Below, in pieces: positions 13,162 to 21,046 of a stretch of DNA of 36,148 bases. The notes beneath the pieces are model-generated. The model saw nothing but the letters and a program-made list of their open reading frames with translations. It ran no database searches and was not told the DNA's origin. This DNA is from a virus. The translations under genes and the position numbers were made by a program. Positions within the stretch are counted from its first letter, which is position 1. The number at the start of each line of letters is the position of its first letter. Location: positions 1 to 36,148 of IMG/VR virus record IMGVR_UViG_3300010374_000004; one strand, written 5' to 3'.

Positions 13162-13814
13162 TGACGCCGGGCGAACTCCTCCACCGCTTCCGCCTCGAGA
13201 TGGTGGACACCGTCGAGCCGTACCTCTGGTCTGACGAGGAGGTGTTCGCCTACGCCAACAGCGCCCAGTCGATGCTTGCCCGGCTGACGGGCGGCATCGC
13301 TGACTCGTCGTCCTACGTGACCGAGATCGAGGTCGTGCCGGGCGAGACCTGGTACGACCTCAGCCCGAAAGTGCTCAAGGTCCGCACCGTCACGCTCGGT
13401 AGCACGGGTCGGCGCCTCGACGTCGTGTCGCCCGAGACCGCTCAGGACAAGGGCTACGTCTTCCGTCCTGGGCTGACCGGCGAGGTTCGCGCGGTGGTCA
13501 CCGGACTGGAAGACGGCAAGGCCCGCGTGTGGCCCGTGCCCACCAAGGCCGACGTGCTGAACCTGAGCGTCCTGCGGATGCCGTTCGGCAGCATCGACGG
13601 CGAAGACAGCCGGATCGAGGTGGCCGAGCAGCACCACGAGCACCTGCTGCTGTGGATGAAGTCCCGCGCGTACCTGAAGCCGGATGCTGAGACCTTCGAC
13701 AAGAGCAAGGCCCAGGAATTTGAAGGTGCCTTCCGCGCCTATTGCAGCTTCGTCCAAGCCGAGCTGAGCCGCCAGCGCCGCAGTGCTGGCACCACCACCT
13801 ACGGAGGTCTGTAA
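13161..13814 (+). CDS. Head-to-tail adaptor, DUF6682/P22 gp4-like
   Basis: A 217-residue protein. The N-terminal LLHRFRLEMVDTVEPYLWSD followed by EEVFAYANSAQSMLARL is the characteristic opening of the DUF6682-type podovirus adaptors, which dock under the portal and bind the tail, analogous in position to P22 gp4. The middle is beta-rich with YDLSPKVLKVRTVTLGSTG, and the C-terminus has the helical HHEHLLLWMKSRAYLKPDA and DKSKAQEFEGAFRAYCSFV, also typical. It is coupled to its neighbours (TGATG at the start, TAATG at the end). The assignment rests on pattern recognition and position. Confidence 0.75.
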   Translation: MTPGELLHRFRLEMVDTVEPYLWSDEEVFAYANSAQSMLARLTGGIADSSSYVTEIEVVPGETWYDLSPKVLKVRTVTLGSTGRRLDVVSPETAQDKGYVFRPGLTGEVRAVVTGLEDGKARVWPVPTKADVLNLSVLRMPFGSIDGEDSRIEVAEQHHEHLLLWMKSRAYLKPDAETFDKSKAQEFEGAFRAYCSFVQAELSRQRRSAGTTTYGGL

Positions 13815-14218
13815 TGACCGTGCAATTCTCTGCCGCCGTGCGCAACGCCATGCTCGACGCTGTCGAGGTCGCCATCGGCGCGTCCCCCAAGCTGCGTTTC
13901 TACTCCGGCGCCATGCCGGCCAACTGCGCCGCCGCCGCCACCGGCAGCCTGCTGCTGGAGATGGCTCTGCCGTCGAACTTCTACGATGACGCTGCCGGCG
14001 GCTCCAAAGCCCTGGCCGGCACCTGGTCGGGCCAGGCCAGCGGCGCCGGCACCATCGGCTACTACCGCATCCTGAACGCGGCGGGCGACACCTGCCATGA
14101 GCAGGGCACTGTGACCGTCGCCGGTGGCGGCGGCGACATGATCATCGACAACGCGACTGTGTCTGCCACGCAAACCGTCACGGTGTCGGCGAAGACTCTG
14201 ACCGCAGGCAACGCCTGA
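13814..14218 (+). CDS. Conserved phage virion protein (134 aa)
   Basis: A 134-residue protein beginning MTVQFSAAVRNAMLDAVEVA, with GGAGGT five to six bases before the ATG, which overlaps the adaptor stop as TAATG. It matches a common type of small beta-rich phage structural protein: IGASPKLRFYSGAMPANCAA, ALAGTWSGQASGAGTIGYYR, CHEQGTVTVAGGGGDMIIDN. Such proteins are usually encoded next to head-tail connector and fibre genes. The exact position in the virion is not known to me; tail-tip or fibre-attachment roles are possible. Confidence 0.7.
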   Translation: MTVQFSAAVRNAMLDAVEVAIGASPKLRFYSGAMPANCAAAATGSLLLEMALPSNFYDDAAGGSKALAGTWSGQASGAGTIGYYRILNAAGDTCHEQGTVTVAGGGGDMIIDNATVSATQTVTVSAKTLTAGNA

Positions 14219-14229
14219 TCGGAGGCAGC

Positions 14230-14916
14230 ATGCCCCAACCGCACCGATTCTGGCGGTTCGCCAACATGGCGAACGCCCAGGGTGGCAACCTCGTGACGTT
14301 CAGCATGCTGGCGCCGTACGGTGCCGACGGCAACGAGGCCGTGTACTCGTTCCAGCTCGGCACCGCCACGCTCGTGACTGCGAGCGGCACCGGCAACTCG
14401 ACTATCGAGGCGTCCGTCGGCACCGAGGCCTACCAGCCCACCACGCTGAACGGCAACGACACGCCGGGGGACCCTGCGGCGCCGTGGGTGAAGTTCGACT
14501 TCGGGTCCGAACCCCGCGCGCTGGTCTCGGCCGACTTCCGCACCACCCCGGGTGCGGGCGGGCAGCAGCCTGACCAGTTCGCGCTCCAATGGTCTGACGA
14601 TGGCGCCAGCTGGACCACCCAGTGCACCCGGACGCTGAACAACGGGGTCATGGCCGACAACACCACGTACGCGGTGGGCCTGGTGGACTACGAGATCGCC
14701 GGCGTCATCACGACGGACGGCGGCCCGCCGCCGGCCCCCGGTGGAGTGGTCATCGTGGTCGACCGCTGGCTGACCGCTCAGATGGGGATGACCGACGCCG
14801 CAGGCAACTTCTCCATCCTGATGCAGGACCCCTCGCCGGTCACGGTGATCGCCGCCGGCTCGGCGACTGACAACGCCAAGGTCTACACGAACGTCACGCC
14901 CGTGGAGAAGGTATGA
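14230..14916 (+). CDS. Putative tail/fibre-associated protein, discoidin-like domain
   Basis: A 228-residue protein with GGAGG five bases before its ATG. Residues about 1-150 resemble a galactose-binding (discoidin-like) jelly-roll: FWRFANMANAQGGNLVTFSM, a Trp-containing core WVKFDFGSEPRALVSADFRT, then QFALQWSDDGASWTTQCTRT. A proline-rich hinge (GGPPPAPGG) leads to a small C-terminal domain (IVVDRWLTAQMGMTDAAGNF) similar to carboxypeptidase-regulatory-like beta folds. Discoidin-like modules often bind sugars, so a host-surface or fibre-docking role fits, in line with its location upstream of the collagen-like and fibre genes. Function inferred. Confidence 0.6.
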   Translation: MPQPHRFWRFANMANAQGGNLVTFSMLAPYGADGNEAVYSFQLGTATLVTASGTGNSTIEASVGTEAYQPTTLNGNDTPGDPAAPWVKFDFGSEPRALVSADFRTTPGAGGQQPDQFALQWSDDGASWTTQCTRTLNNGVMADNTTYAVGLVDYEIAGVITTDGGPPPAPGGVVIVVDRWLTAQMGMTDAAGNFSILMQDPSPVTVIAAGSATDNAKVYTNVTPVEKV

Positions 14917-15692
14917 GCTACACCCCGCCGGTCGGCAACGCCCTGACGTTCAGCTTCAGCTCGGCGGCCGGCTACACCCCACCGGCCGGGAACGCGCTCA
15001 CCTTCGAGTTCGGCACTTCTGGCGGCACGCCTGGGGCTGTTGCCTCGTCGGCCGTCGTGCTGGAAGCAGTGTCCCAGTCCTCCGCCGCCGCCACGTCCGC
15101 AGCCCTGGCTGCCCGCGTCGCTTCGGGTGCGGCAGCGCTGGCAGCAGTCGCCGGCGCCGCTGTCGCAAAGGTGCTCGCCCAGGCGGTCGGCTCCACGACC
15201 TTGGCTGATGTGGTCCAGGCCGCAATGGCCGGCATGCCGCAGCTCCAGTCCGTGGGCGCCGTGCTGCTCGACAGCCTGGTCTCCAGCGGCTCGGCCGAGA
15301 CCGCTGCCCTGACCGAACCGAACTTGCCGCGAGCTATGAAGCCAGCCAACTTCCCCCTGAACGTCCTGCAGGGCGCGAACTACACGCGCACGATCACCTG
15401 GAAGGTGGGCGACCCTGCAGGGCCGGTCGACTTCTCCGGCTGCACGGCGCGGGCCCAGATCCGCACCACCGTACAGGCCAAGAACGTGCTGCTGGAGATG
15501 ACGACCGAGAACGGCCGCTTGGCCCTCGGCGGCCCTGCCGGCACGCTGACCATCGACCTGGACGAAGCTGCCACGAGCCAGCTGCCGGCGGGCGACGCGG
15601 TCTATGACCTGGAGCTGGTGTACCCGGTGAGCGGGCGCGTCGTGCGCCTGATGGCCGGCATCGTCCGCGTGAACCCGCAGGTGACGCGATGA
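14913..15692 (+). CDS. Modular tail protein with repeat N-terminus
   Basis: A 259-residue protein whose ATG overlaps the upstream stop (ATGA) after GGAGAAGG. It starts with two tandem copies of YTPPxGNALTFxF (residues about 3-32), which look like short beta-hairpin binding motifs. An Ala/Val/Ser-rich helical segment follows (about 40-120, [20 protein letters not shown]), possibly a trimeric stalk. The last 120 residues ([51 protein letters not shown]) match the small beta domain often found in phage tail or baseplate proteins next to fibres. A fibre-anchoring subunit is the most likely role. Confidence 0.6.
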   Translation: MSYTPPVGNALTFSFSSAAGYTPPAGNALTFEFGTSGGTPGAVASSAVVLEAVSQSSAAATSAALAARVASGAAALAAVAGAAVAKVLAQAVGSTTLADVVQAAMAGMPQLQSVGAVLLDSLVSSGSAETAALTEPNLPRAMKPANFPLNVLQGANYTRTITWKVGDPAGPVDFSGCTARAQIRTTVQAKNVLLEMTTENGRLALGGPAGTLTIDLDEAATSQLPAGDAVYDLELVYPVSGRVVRLMAGIVRVNPQVTR

Positions 15693-16174
15693 GCACGTCC
15701 CCCGCCGTCACCGCCATCGTGCTGGAGGACGCGACGCCCATCGTCGCGGAAGTCAGCGCGGAGACCACCGTGGTGGAGGTGCCCGCGGGGGAGCCTGAGT
15801 TCGTCGTGCTGGAGGTCGCCGCCCAGGGTCTGCCGGGCGTGGACGGGCCGAAGGGCGACAAGGGCGACGACGGTGCCCAAGGCCCCCAGGGCGAGCCTGG
15901 CCCGCAAGGCATCCAAGGGCCGCAGGGCGAGGTCGGGCCGCAGGGCGAGGTCGGGCCGCAGGGCGAGGTCGGGCCGCAGGGGGAGCCCGGCGCCGATGCG
16001 CTGCCGTACGGCAAGAGCCTGCAGGTCGATGCCAGCCGCCCCGTGGCCTACGTCGGCTACGCGACGCGCATCCTGCGCCTCGACTACGCGAGCTACCCGC
16101 CCGCGATCACGAGCCGCGCCACAGCGAACCTGGCCGCCGACTGGCCGAACCGCACAACCCTGAGCTACACCTGA
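15689..16174 (+). CDS. Collagen-like tail protein (161 aa)
   Basis: A 161-residue protein with a beta-rich N-terminal domain of about 48 residues, then an uninterrupted collagen-like stretch of Gly-X-Y triplets (about residues 50-107, with GPQGEV repeated), then a 55-residue C-terminal cap. In phages such repeats form trimeric helical rods in fibres and their connectors. Bacteria and phages lack prolyl hydroxylation, so stability comes from the charged Gln/Glu/Lys positions seen here. The start overlaps the previous stop (ATGA) with AGGTGA upstream. It directly precedes the long fibre gene and may be its adaptor or a separate short fibre. Confidence 0.8.
   Translation: MSTSPAVTAIVLEDATPIVAEVSAETTVVEVPAGEPEFVVLEVAAQGLPGVDGPKGDKGDDGAQGPQGEPGPQGIQGPQGEVGPQGEVGPQGEVGPQGEPGADALPYGKSLQVDASRPVAYVGYATRILRLDYASYPPAITSRATANLAADWPNRTTLSYT
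15917..15979 (+). repeat. 18-bp tandem repeat in the collagen-like gene
   Basis: Three exact, adjacent copies of an 18-base unit (15917-15934, 15935-15952, 15953-15970) and a partial fourth. Each encodes two Gly-X-Y triplets (GPQGEV). The identity at DNA level, not only protein level, indicates recent expansion, so the rod length may vary between related phages. Confidence 0.9.
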
Positions 16175-16175
16175 C

Positions 16176-19100
16176 ATGGCAAACATCTACAGCATCAAGA
16201 GCGGCCTCGCATCCGACCCGACCGTCTGGAACGGGGGTGTCGTGCCTGTGTCGGGCGACCGCGTGCTGATCAGCGCAGGCCACACCGTGACGGTGGATGG
16301 CACCTACACCTGGGGCGATGACAGCACCGCGACGATCAGCATCAACGGGGTGAGCACGACCGCCAGCCTTTGGGTTGCCGGCACGCTGCGGTTTTCGCGC
16401 ACCGTGAACACCTCTCTCACGCTGCGCGGAAACATCGGCTGGGGCGCGAACGGGGCGTGGGACCAGGGCACGAAGGACGATCCCATCCCGGCAAACGTCA
16501 CGTCGGTGTTCTCCCCGAACGGCAGCGCGACGCTCGCCAACCTCAAGTACAACTTCGCCACGCCGACTGCTGCCGGCACGACATTCAAGGTCTGGGGCGC
16601 AGCGAAGACTGTCGTGACCAGCTTCTTGGACGCTGCGGCTCAGACCGACACCGTCATCCGCGTCGCAGACGCCTCAGGGTGGCAGGTTGGCGACTGGCTG
16701 ACGTTCGGACCGGCCTCTGCGACGGCGACTATGCCGACGCTGACTAGCATCCGCGCCATCACTGCGATCACCCCCACTACCACGGGGGTGCTGGTCACCC
16801 TCGGGGCAGCCCTGCCTGAGGGGAGTTCTGTTGGGCGGCGCGTCGCCAACATGACCCGCAATGTGCGTTGGATGCCTCAGGCGGCTTGCCAACTGAACAT
16901 CTCAGGCTCACTGCAAGCCGCAGGCGCCTTTGAGGTTGGCTACCTGGAAGTGCGAAACATCGGCACGAACACGTCGTCGAACCTGAACCAGGCAACGCTC
17001 TCTCTCACCGCAGCGGCGTCGATCTTGGTGCAGTGTGAGGGGGTGAGCGCTCACAACCTGGGGTCGGTGGTCGGTTCGACTCAGACGATTGTGTTCGGCT
17101 CTTCGTTTGTCCAAGGGGTCGGCATCCTGGGGTCGAGCCCTACTGCGACAAAATGCCTCTCAACTATCGGCCCCAACAACAGCAGCGCCACGATCGGCTA
17201 CATGGCCGTTGGGTCGGGGTTCACCGGCGGCGACAACTACGTCGGCTTCGCGTACTGCGCGACCGCATCGACGTCGACAGCATTCCCGGTGTCCCACTCT
17301 GGCATCGAGGTGCTGGCCTGCCTCGGGGGCGGTCTGTGGGGTTCGGGAGGGACCAGCAGCGTCCAGGCATCCGCACTGCTGAAGGGCATCAAAGCGCCGA
17401 ACATTACCTCGCTGTTTGACGTGGGCGCGTTCACTTCGGCAAACATGCCGAAGCTCGATATCTCGGACTGCGATTTCGGGTCTGTGAACGGACCTGCGGC
17501 GCAGACCACCGCACTCAAGTTCAAAGCAGGCGGCATCTATTACAACGTCACGTTCCGCAACTGCACGATGCCGCCTCAAATGTCGCTTGCTCGGGTCGGC
17601 AGCAACCTCGAGACGACCTACAAGGACACCGTCGTCAGCATCATGTATCGAGATTCGGACCCAACAAAGCACGAGCGGTACACGCCGGCCGGCAGCATGC
17701 TCCGCGACAACGACGTGTATTGGCGTGGCGCTTCGTCCGTACGGATGGACTGCTGGTATTCCGGCATCACTCACACCTACTCGTTCACTTTCCCTCTCGC
17801 AGCAGGACAGACTGCCACCTTGGTCGGAGCCATGCGTTACAACGCGACCTACGGCACAAGCTTTGCGCCGCGAGTGACGGCCTCTGTGTCGGGGCAGGCA
17901 GATGTCCAGGTTGTTGCCCCCGCAGGATCTCCGGACGCCTGGCACCCCTATTCGCTGACGGTGTCTAACACCAAAGCCTACCGGGTGGATGTCACGGTGA
18001 CCTACTCAGCGGCGTCTGCGGCGAACACGACGGGCGCCTACTGCTGGTTCGACGGCGTGCCCGACTCCCCCTGGGTCGAGACCGTCCGACATTTCGGCTA
18101 CGTCTTCGACAACAACGTCTACCGCACGGCCGACCCGCGCATCACCATGACTGAAGCAGCCGCTCTGGCGCTGCCTGTGGTGGTGGACCACACCGCTCAG
18201 ACCATCACGGTGACGGGCGCAGTGACCACGGCCGAGGTGTTCCAGGCATGCATCGCCGACCTGTGCCAAACCGCGAACCTGGGCCGGGCCGTGCACATCA
18301 CCAGCAGCGACGGCAGCGACTTCACCACGAGCTACAGCGTGGTGGGCCGCAGCAACGTGACCGGCGCGTTCACTGATGCGACCGGCCGCGCTGTGACGAT
18401 CACCGCGCCCGCACTGATCGCCGGCAGCCGCGTGCAGATCTACGACCTGACGTCGGCGACGGAGATCTACAACGGGGTGCTCGCGGGCACCGGGCTGACC
18501 CTGGCCACGACCTACGTCTCGTCGCACATCATCCGGCTGCGCGCCGAGCACAGCACCAAGCTGCCCCTCGAGACAGTCGGCGTGCTCACGTCCTCGGGCC
18601 TGTCGTTCCTCGACGTGCAGGACGAGGACACCGTCTACCTGCAGGCCGGCATCGACGGCAGTACCGTCACCGAGTTCGCGACGGACGGCACGAACATCGA
18701 AGTCGACATCAACGACCCCGACGGCATCACGACCGTGCAGCGGCTCTACGCCTGGATGCAGCACTACCAGACCACCGAGGAGGGCATCCGCAGCGTGTTC
18801 TTCGGCGCGCTCTCGGCCATCGACGACGTGAACTTCGTGATCGACCAAGCCCTGGTCGACATGAAGCTCGACAACGTGAGCGGCATTCCGCTGCGCGTCA
18901 TCGGCGGCCACCTCACACGGAAAGACGGCAGCACCGTGATCGCGACCAACAGCGGCAGCATCCAGATGGACCCGGGCAAGGCCTACGCGATCAGCGTGTC
19001 CGGTTCCGGCGGCACTACCACGGTCGACAACGCCGCCATCGCCAACGCCGTCTGGGCGAGCGCGACCCGCACGCTGACCAGCCCGGCGGCTCCGACCGCC

Positions 19101-19637
19101 GCTCAGAACGCCTCGGCGGTGCGCACGGAGCTGGCGACCGAGCTGGCCCGGCTGGACGCCACCGTCAGCAGCCGGCTGGCCACCGCCAGCTACACCGCCC
19201 CGTCTGCTGCCCCCGCGGCGACTGACGTGGCGGCGGCGGTGCGAACCAACTTGGCGGCCGAGCTGGCCCGACTGGACGCCGCCGTCAGCAGCCGGCTGGC
19301 AGCCGCTTCGTACACGGCGCCGAGTACGGCCCCGACCGCAGCTCAGAACGCCGCCGCGGTCCGCGCCGAACTGACGCCAGAGCTGGCCCGACTGGACGTG
19401 GCGGTCTCGTCCCGCCTTGCTGCGAGCAGCTACAGCGCGATCACGGTCGATACGTCGGCTATCGCCAATGCCGTGTGGAGTAACACCACTCGCACCCTGA
19501 CCGTGGCCTCCGGCCTGACGCCGGCTCAGGAGGCCAAGATCGACGAGATCAAGACCAAGACCGACAACCTCCCGACTTCGCCTGCGGATCAAACGACGCT
19601 GAACCAGGTGCAGACCAAGATCGACGCAACTCTGTAA
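16176..19637 (+). CDS. Tail fibre / spike with G8-like and beta-helix regions
   Basis: A 1153-residue protein, the largest in the fibre region. The N-terminus (SDPTVWNGGVVPVSGDRVLI followed by SAGHTVTVDGTYTW) is the signature start of a G8-type domain, which precedes right-handed beta-helices in many surface proteins. Residues about 100-560 are Thr/Ser/Gly/Val-rich with short periodic strands, in keeping with a beta-helix, and could carry receptor binding or depolymerase activity, though no catalytic set is identifiable. A middle part has Ig-like strands. The C-terminus has three 40-residue repeats flanked by two AIANAVW..TTRTLT motifs, and ends in a probable coiled coil (AKIDEIKTKTDNLPTS). 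The start codon has only a weak ribosome site. Confidence 0.8.
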   Translation: MANIYSIKSGLASDPTVWNGGVVPVSGDRVLISAGHTVTVDGTYTWGDDSTATISINGVSTTASLWVAGTLRFSRTVNTSLTLRGNIGWGANGAWDQGTKDDPIPANVTSVFSPNGSATLANLKYNFATPTAAGTTFKVWGAAKTVVTSFLDAAAQTDTVIRVADASGWQVGDWLTFGPASATATMPTLTSIRAITAITPTTTGVLVTLGAALPEGSSVGRRVANMTRNVRWMPQAACQLNISGSLQAAGAFEVGYLEVRNIGTNTSSNLNQATLSLTAAASILVQCEGVSAHNLGSVVGSTQTIVFGSSFVQGVGILGSSPTATKCLSTIGPNNSSATIGYMAVGSGFTGGDNYVGFAYCATASTSTAFPVSHSGIEVLACLGGGLWGSGGTSSVQASALLKGIKAPNITSLFDVGAFTSANMPKLDISDCDFGSVNGPAAQTTALKFKAGGIYYNVTFRNCTMPPQMSLARVGSNLETTYKDTVVSIMYRDSDPTKHERYTPAGSMLRDNDVYWRGASSVRMDCWYSGITHTYSFTFPLAAGQTATLVGAMRYNATYGTSFAPRVTASVSGQADVQVVAPAGSPDAWHPYSLTVSNTKAYRVDVTVTYSAASAANTTGAYCWFDGVPDSPWVETVRHFGYVFDNNVYRTADPRITMTEAAALALPVVVDHTAQTITVTGAVTTAEVFQACIADLCQTANLGRAVHITSSDGSDFTTSYSVVGRSNVTGAFTDATGRAVTITAPALIAGSRVQIYDLTSATEIYNGVLAGTGLTLATTYVSSHIIRLRAEHSTKLPLETVGVLTSSGLSFLDVQDEDTVYLQAGIDGSTVTEFATDGTNIEVDINDPDGITTVQRLYAWMQHYQTTEEGIRSVFFGALSAIDDVNFVIDQALVDMKLDNVSGIPLRVIGGHLTRKDGSTVIATNSGSIQMDPGKAYAISVSGSGGTTTVDNAAIANAVWASATRTLTSPAAPTAAQNASAVRTELATELARLDATVSSRLATASYTAPSAAPAATDVAAAVRTNLAAELARLDAAVSSRLAAASYTAPSTAPTAAQNAAAVRAELTPELARLDVAVSSRLAASSYSAITVDTSAIANAVWSNTTRTLTVASGLTPAQEAKIDEIKTKTDNLPTSPADQTTLNQVQTKIDATL
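19095..19454 (+). repeat. Three 120-bp repeats in the fibre gene
   Basis: Three units of exactly 120 bases start at 19095, 19215 and 19335. Each encodes 40 residues with the pattern AAVRxELxxELARLDxxVSSRLA followed by SYTAP. The first two are close at DNA level, the third has diverged most at its end. Helical heptads in each unit suggest a trimeric coiled-coil stalk near the fibre C-terminus. Confidence 0.85.
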
Positions 19638-19642
19638 GCACC

Positions 19643-19888
19643 ATGGACGATGTAAAGCAACAGACCGCCGAAGCCGCAGCCGCAGCCGTGGCTTCCAAGA
19701 TGACCTACGCGGGGGCAGGCACCAGCGTGTGGGGCTGGTTCGCATCGAGCGAGGCCGGGGTGATCCTCGGCATCGTCATCGGCGTGATCGGCTTGCTGGT
19801 GAACATCTTCTTCCGTTTGCGCCAGGACCGGCGCCACCAGACTGAGCACGAAGCGCGCATGCGAGCGATCCGCGGGGAGTACCTGTGA
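19643..19888 (+). CDS. Holin (single-membrane-span)
   Basis: An 81-residue protein with one strong transmembrane segment (about residues 37-58, EAGVILGIVIGVIGLLVNIFF), a small-residue N-terminal part (TYAGAGTSVWGWFASS) and a basic C-terminal tail (RLRQDRRHQTEHEARMRAIR). This matches a known phage holin superfamily found with SAR endolysins: it would accumulate in the inner membrane and open small or large lesions at a set time. It is placed directly before the endolysin with a TGATG overlap. The ribosome site is weak, which would suit low, timed expression. Confidence 0.8.
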   Translation: MDDVKQQTAEAAAAAVASKMTYAGAGTSVWGWFASSEAGVILGIVIGVIGLLVNIFFRLRQDRRHQTEHEARMRAIRGEYL

Positions 19889-20388
19889 TGGAACTCCGCA
19901 ACCGCATCGCCGTCGCTGCGCTCGCCATGTCAGCCGCGGCCTTCGTGGGCCTGACCCGCGACGAGAGCTACACCAGCACCGCCGTCATCCCGACCAAGGG
20001 CGACGTGCCCACCATCGGGTTCGGCACCACCGAGGGCGTCAAGCTCGGCGACACGATCACGCCGCCCGTCGCCCTGGAGCGTGCTCTGCGCGACGTGTCC
20101 AAGTTCGAGGGCGCCATCAAGGAGTGCGTGCGCGTGCCGCTCACGCAGGCCGAGTACGACGCCTATGTGAACCTGGCCTACAACATCGGCTCTGGTGCGT
20201 TCTGCGGCTCGACCCTCGTGCGCAGGCTCAACGCCGGTGACTACTCCGGTGCGTGCCGCCAGATCCTGGAGTGGCGCTTCTACAAGGGGCAGGACTGCTC
20301 GCAGCCCAACCGCGTGTGCGCGGGCCTCTGGACCCGCCGCAAGGCGACCTACAAGCAGTGCATGGAGGGCGTCTATGCAGCGTCTTGA
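19888..20388 (+). CDS. SAR endolysin, GH24 lysozyme
   Basis: A 166-residue muramidase that cleaves peptidoglycan glycan strands. Residues 7-22 (IAVAALAMSAAAFVGL) are a weakly hydrophobic, Ala/Gly/Ser-rich signal-arrest-release segment, which lets the enzyme be exported by the host Sec system as an inactive membrane-tethered form. The catalytic region is E26 in RDESY, then D39 and T42 in KGDVPTIGFGTTEG, the usual GH24 Glu/Asp/Thr arrangement for this subfamily. Cys residues at the C-terminal half (ECV, FCGS, ACRQ, DCSQ, VCAG, QCME) could form periplasmic disulfides. GGGGAG lies eight bases before the ATG at 19888, overlapping the holin stop. Confidence 0.9.
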   Translation: MELRNRIAVAALAMSAAAFVGLTRDESYTSTAVIPTKGDVPTIGFGTTEGVKLGDTITPPVALERALRDVSKFEGAIKECVRVPLTQAEYDAYVNLAYNIGSGAFCGSTLVRRLNAGDYSGACRQILEWRFYKGQDCSQPNRVCAGLWTRRKATYKQCMEGVYAAS

Positions 20389-20893
20389 TCACGTCATGCT
20401 CGGCGCTATCGCGCTGCTCGCTGTGCTGCTGCTCCTGGCCTGTACCGGCTGGCTCTACGCCCGCGAACAGGCCGCCGAGGCCAAGGCCCAGCTCGCTCAG
20501 CTCAAGGCGAAGACCGTGACCGTGGCGGCCAGGTCGGTCGAGAAGGCCCGCGACAAAGAGCACGATGCCAACGCCAACCAGATGGAGACCGTCAATGAAC
20601 TTCGCTCGCAGCTTGCTGATCGCGACGCTCGCGTTGCTGACCTTTCTCGGCGGCTGCGCCTCGCAGCCCGAAGTGGTGCAGGTCGCGCCGGCCATCCCCC
20701 GAGTGCCGCAGCCTCCGAAGGAGGTGATGGAGAACGACATCCCGGACTACGAGGCGTGGATGCAGAAGATCTTCTCATCGATGAAGCCGGCCAGCTCGAA
20801 CTCGCCCGCTTCGCAGTCAGCGCCAAAGACACCGGCGAAACCCTGAAAGGGTGTCGTCGACTGCTGCGCCAGGCGTGGCAGATGACGAACTGA
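20375..20893 (+). CDS. Spanin, inner-membrane subunit (Rz-like)
   Basis: A 172-residue protein starting MQRLDHVMLG after GGAGGG, overlapping the endolysin end by 14 bases. It has one N-terminal membrane anchor (about residues 8-28, MLGAIALLAVLLLLACTGWL), then a periplasmic coiled coil (AREQAAEAKAQLAQLKAK, VNELRSQLADRDARVADLSR) and a C-terminal part ending CRRLLRQAWQMTN. This is the architecture of Rz proteins, which join Rz1 to span the periplasm and fuse inner and outer membranes in the last lysis step. Rz1 is fully embedded in it in the +1 frame, the type known from lambda. Confidence 0.85.
   Translation: MQRLDHVMLGAIALLAVLLLLACTGWLYAREQAAEAKAQLAQLKAKTVTVAARSVEKARDKEHDANANQMETVNELRSQLADRDARVADLSRRLRLAARSGAGRAGHPPSAAASEGGDGERHPGLRGVDAEDLLIDEAGQLELARFAVSAKDTGETLKGCRRLLRQAWQMTN
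20595..20846 (+). CDS. Spanin, outer-membrane lipoprotein (Rz1-like), embedded in Rz
   Basis: An 83-residue lipoprotein completely inside the Rz gene in another frame. It begins MNFARSLLIATLALLTF, with a typical signal sequence and a lipobox LGGC (residues 18-21; Cys21 would be lipid-modified). The mature part is Pro-rich as in Rz1 proteins (AIPRVPQPPKEV) and ends in a short Ser/Pro/Lys tail. GGAG lies seven bases before the ATG. The pairing with Rz and the lysis context make the call solid; the host must have an outer membrane. Confidence 0.87.
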   Translation: MNFARSLLIATLALLTFLGGCASQPEVVQVAPAIPRVPQPPKEVMENDIPDYEAWMQKIFSSMKPASSNSPASQSAPKTPAKP

Positions 20894-20969
20894 ATTCGGC
20901 ACTCGGCCCAGTGGGGGGTGGCCGCCGTTTCGGGGGACTCGTGCTACCTCCGTATCCAACTCCCCACCT

Positions 20970-21024
20970 GAGCCACGCCCCGGTCAACTCCGCTGGGGCG
21001 TGGCTCTACCTCGTTTGTCGTTTT
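20970..21024 (+). terminator. Probable terminator after lysis cassette
   Basis: A 12-bp perfect stem (20970-20981 with 20995-21006) and 13-base loop, followed after a few bases by CGTTTGTCGTTTTG. The T-rich stretch is offset by about nine bases, so termination may be partial or factor-dependent. It lies 76 bases after the Rz stop and just before the promoter-like element for the next tail genes. Confidence 0.6.
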
Positions 21025-21046
21025 GCTATCGGCGATAGAATGAGCC
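21011..21046 (+). promoter_or_regulatory. TAGAAT promoter-like element with palindrome, before tail genes
   Basis: TTGTCG (21015-21020; four of six -35 consensus bases) is 15 bases from TAGAAT (21036-21041), and the ATG follows five bases later. A palindrome CTATCG-G-CGATAG (21026-21038) overlaps the -10. The element shares TCGTTTGTCG and the CGAT-TAGAAT-GAG-CCATG layout with the terS control region. If transcription starts the usual 6-8 bases after TAGAAT, the mRNA would be leaderless or almost so. Confidence 0.5.

Noticed and set aside
15917-15979. CRISPR-like repeat array
   Set aside because: The 18-bp units are directly adjacent without spacers and encode Gly-X-Y triplets in frame.
16176-19637. 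Phage-encoded diversity-generating variable repeat in the fibre
   Set aside because: No reverse transcriptase or template-repeat copy is visible in the window, and the C-terminal repeats are in-frame 120-bp structural units.
18006-19745. 579-codon antisense ORF opposite the fibre gene
   Set aside because: Arg/Gly/His-rich shadow that also crosses the fibre/holin boundary; no support.
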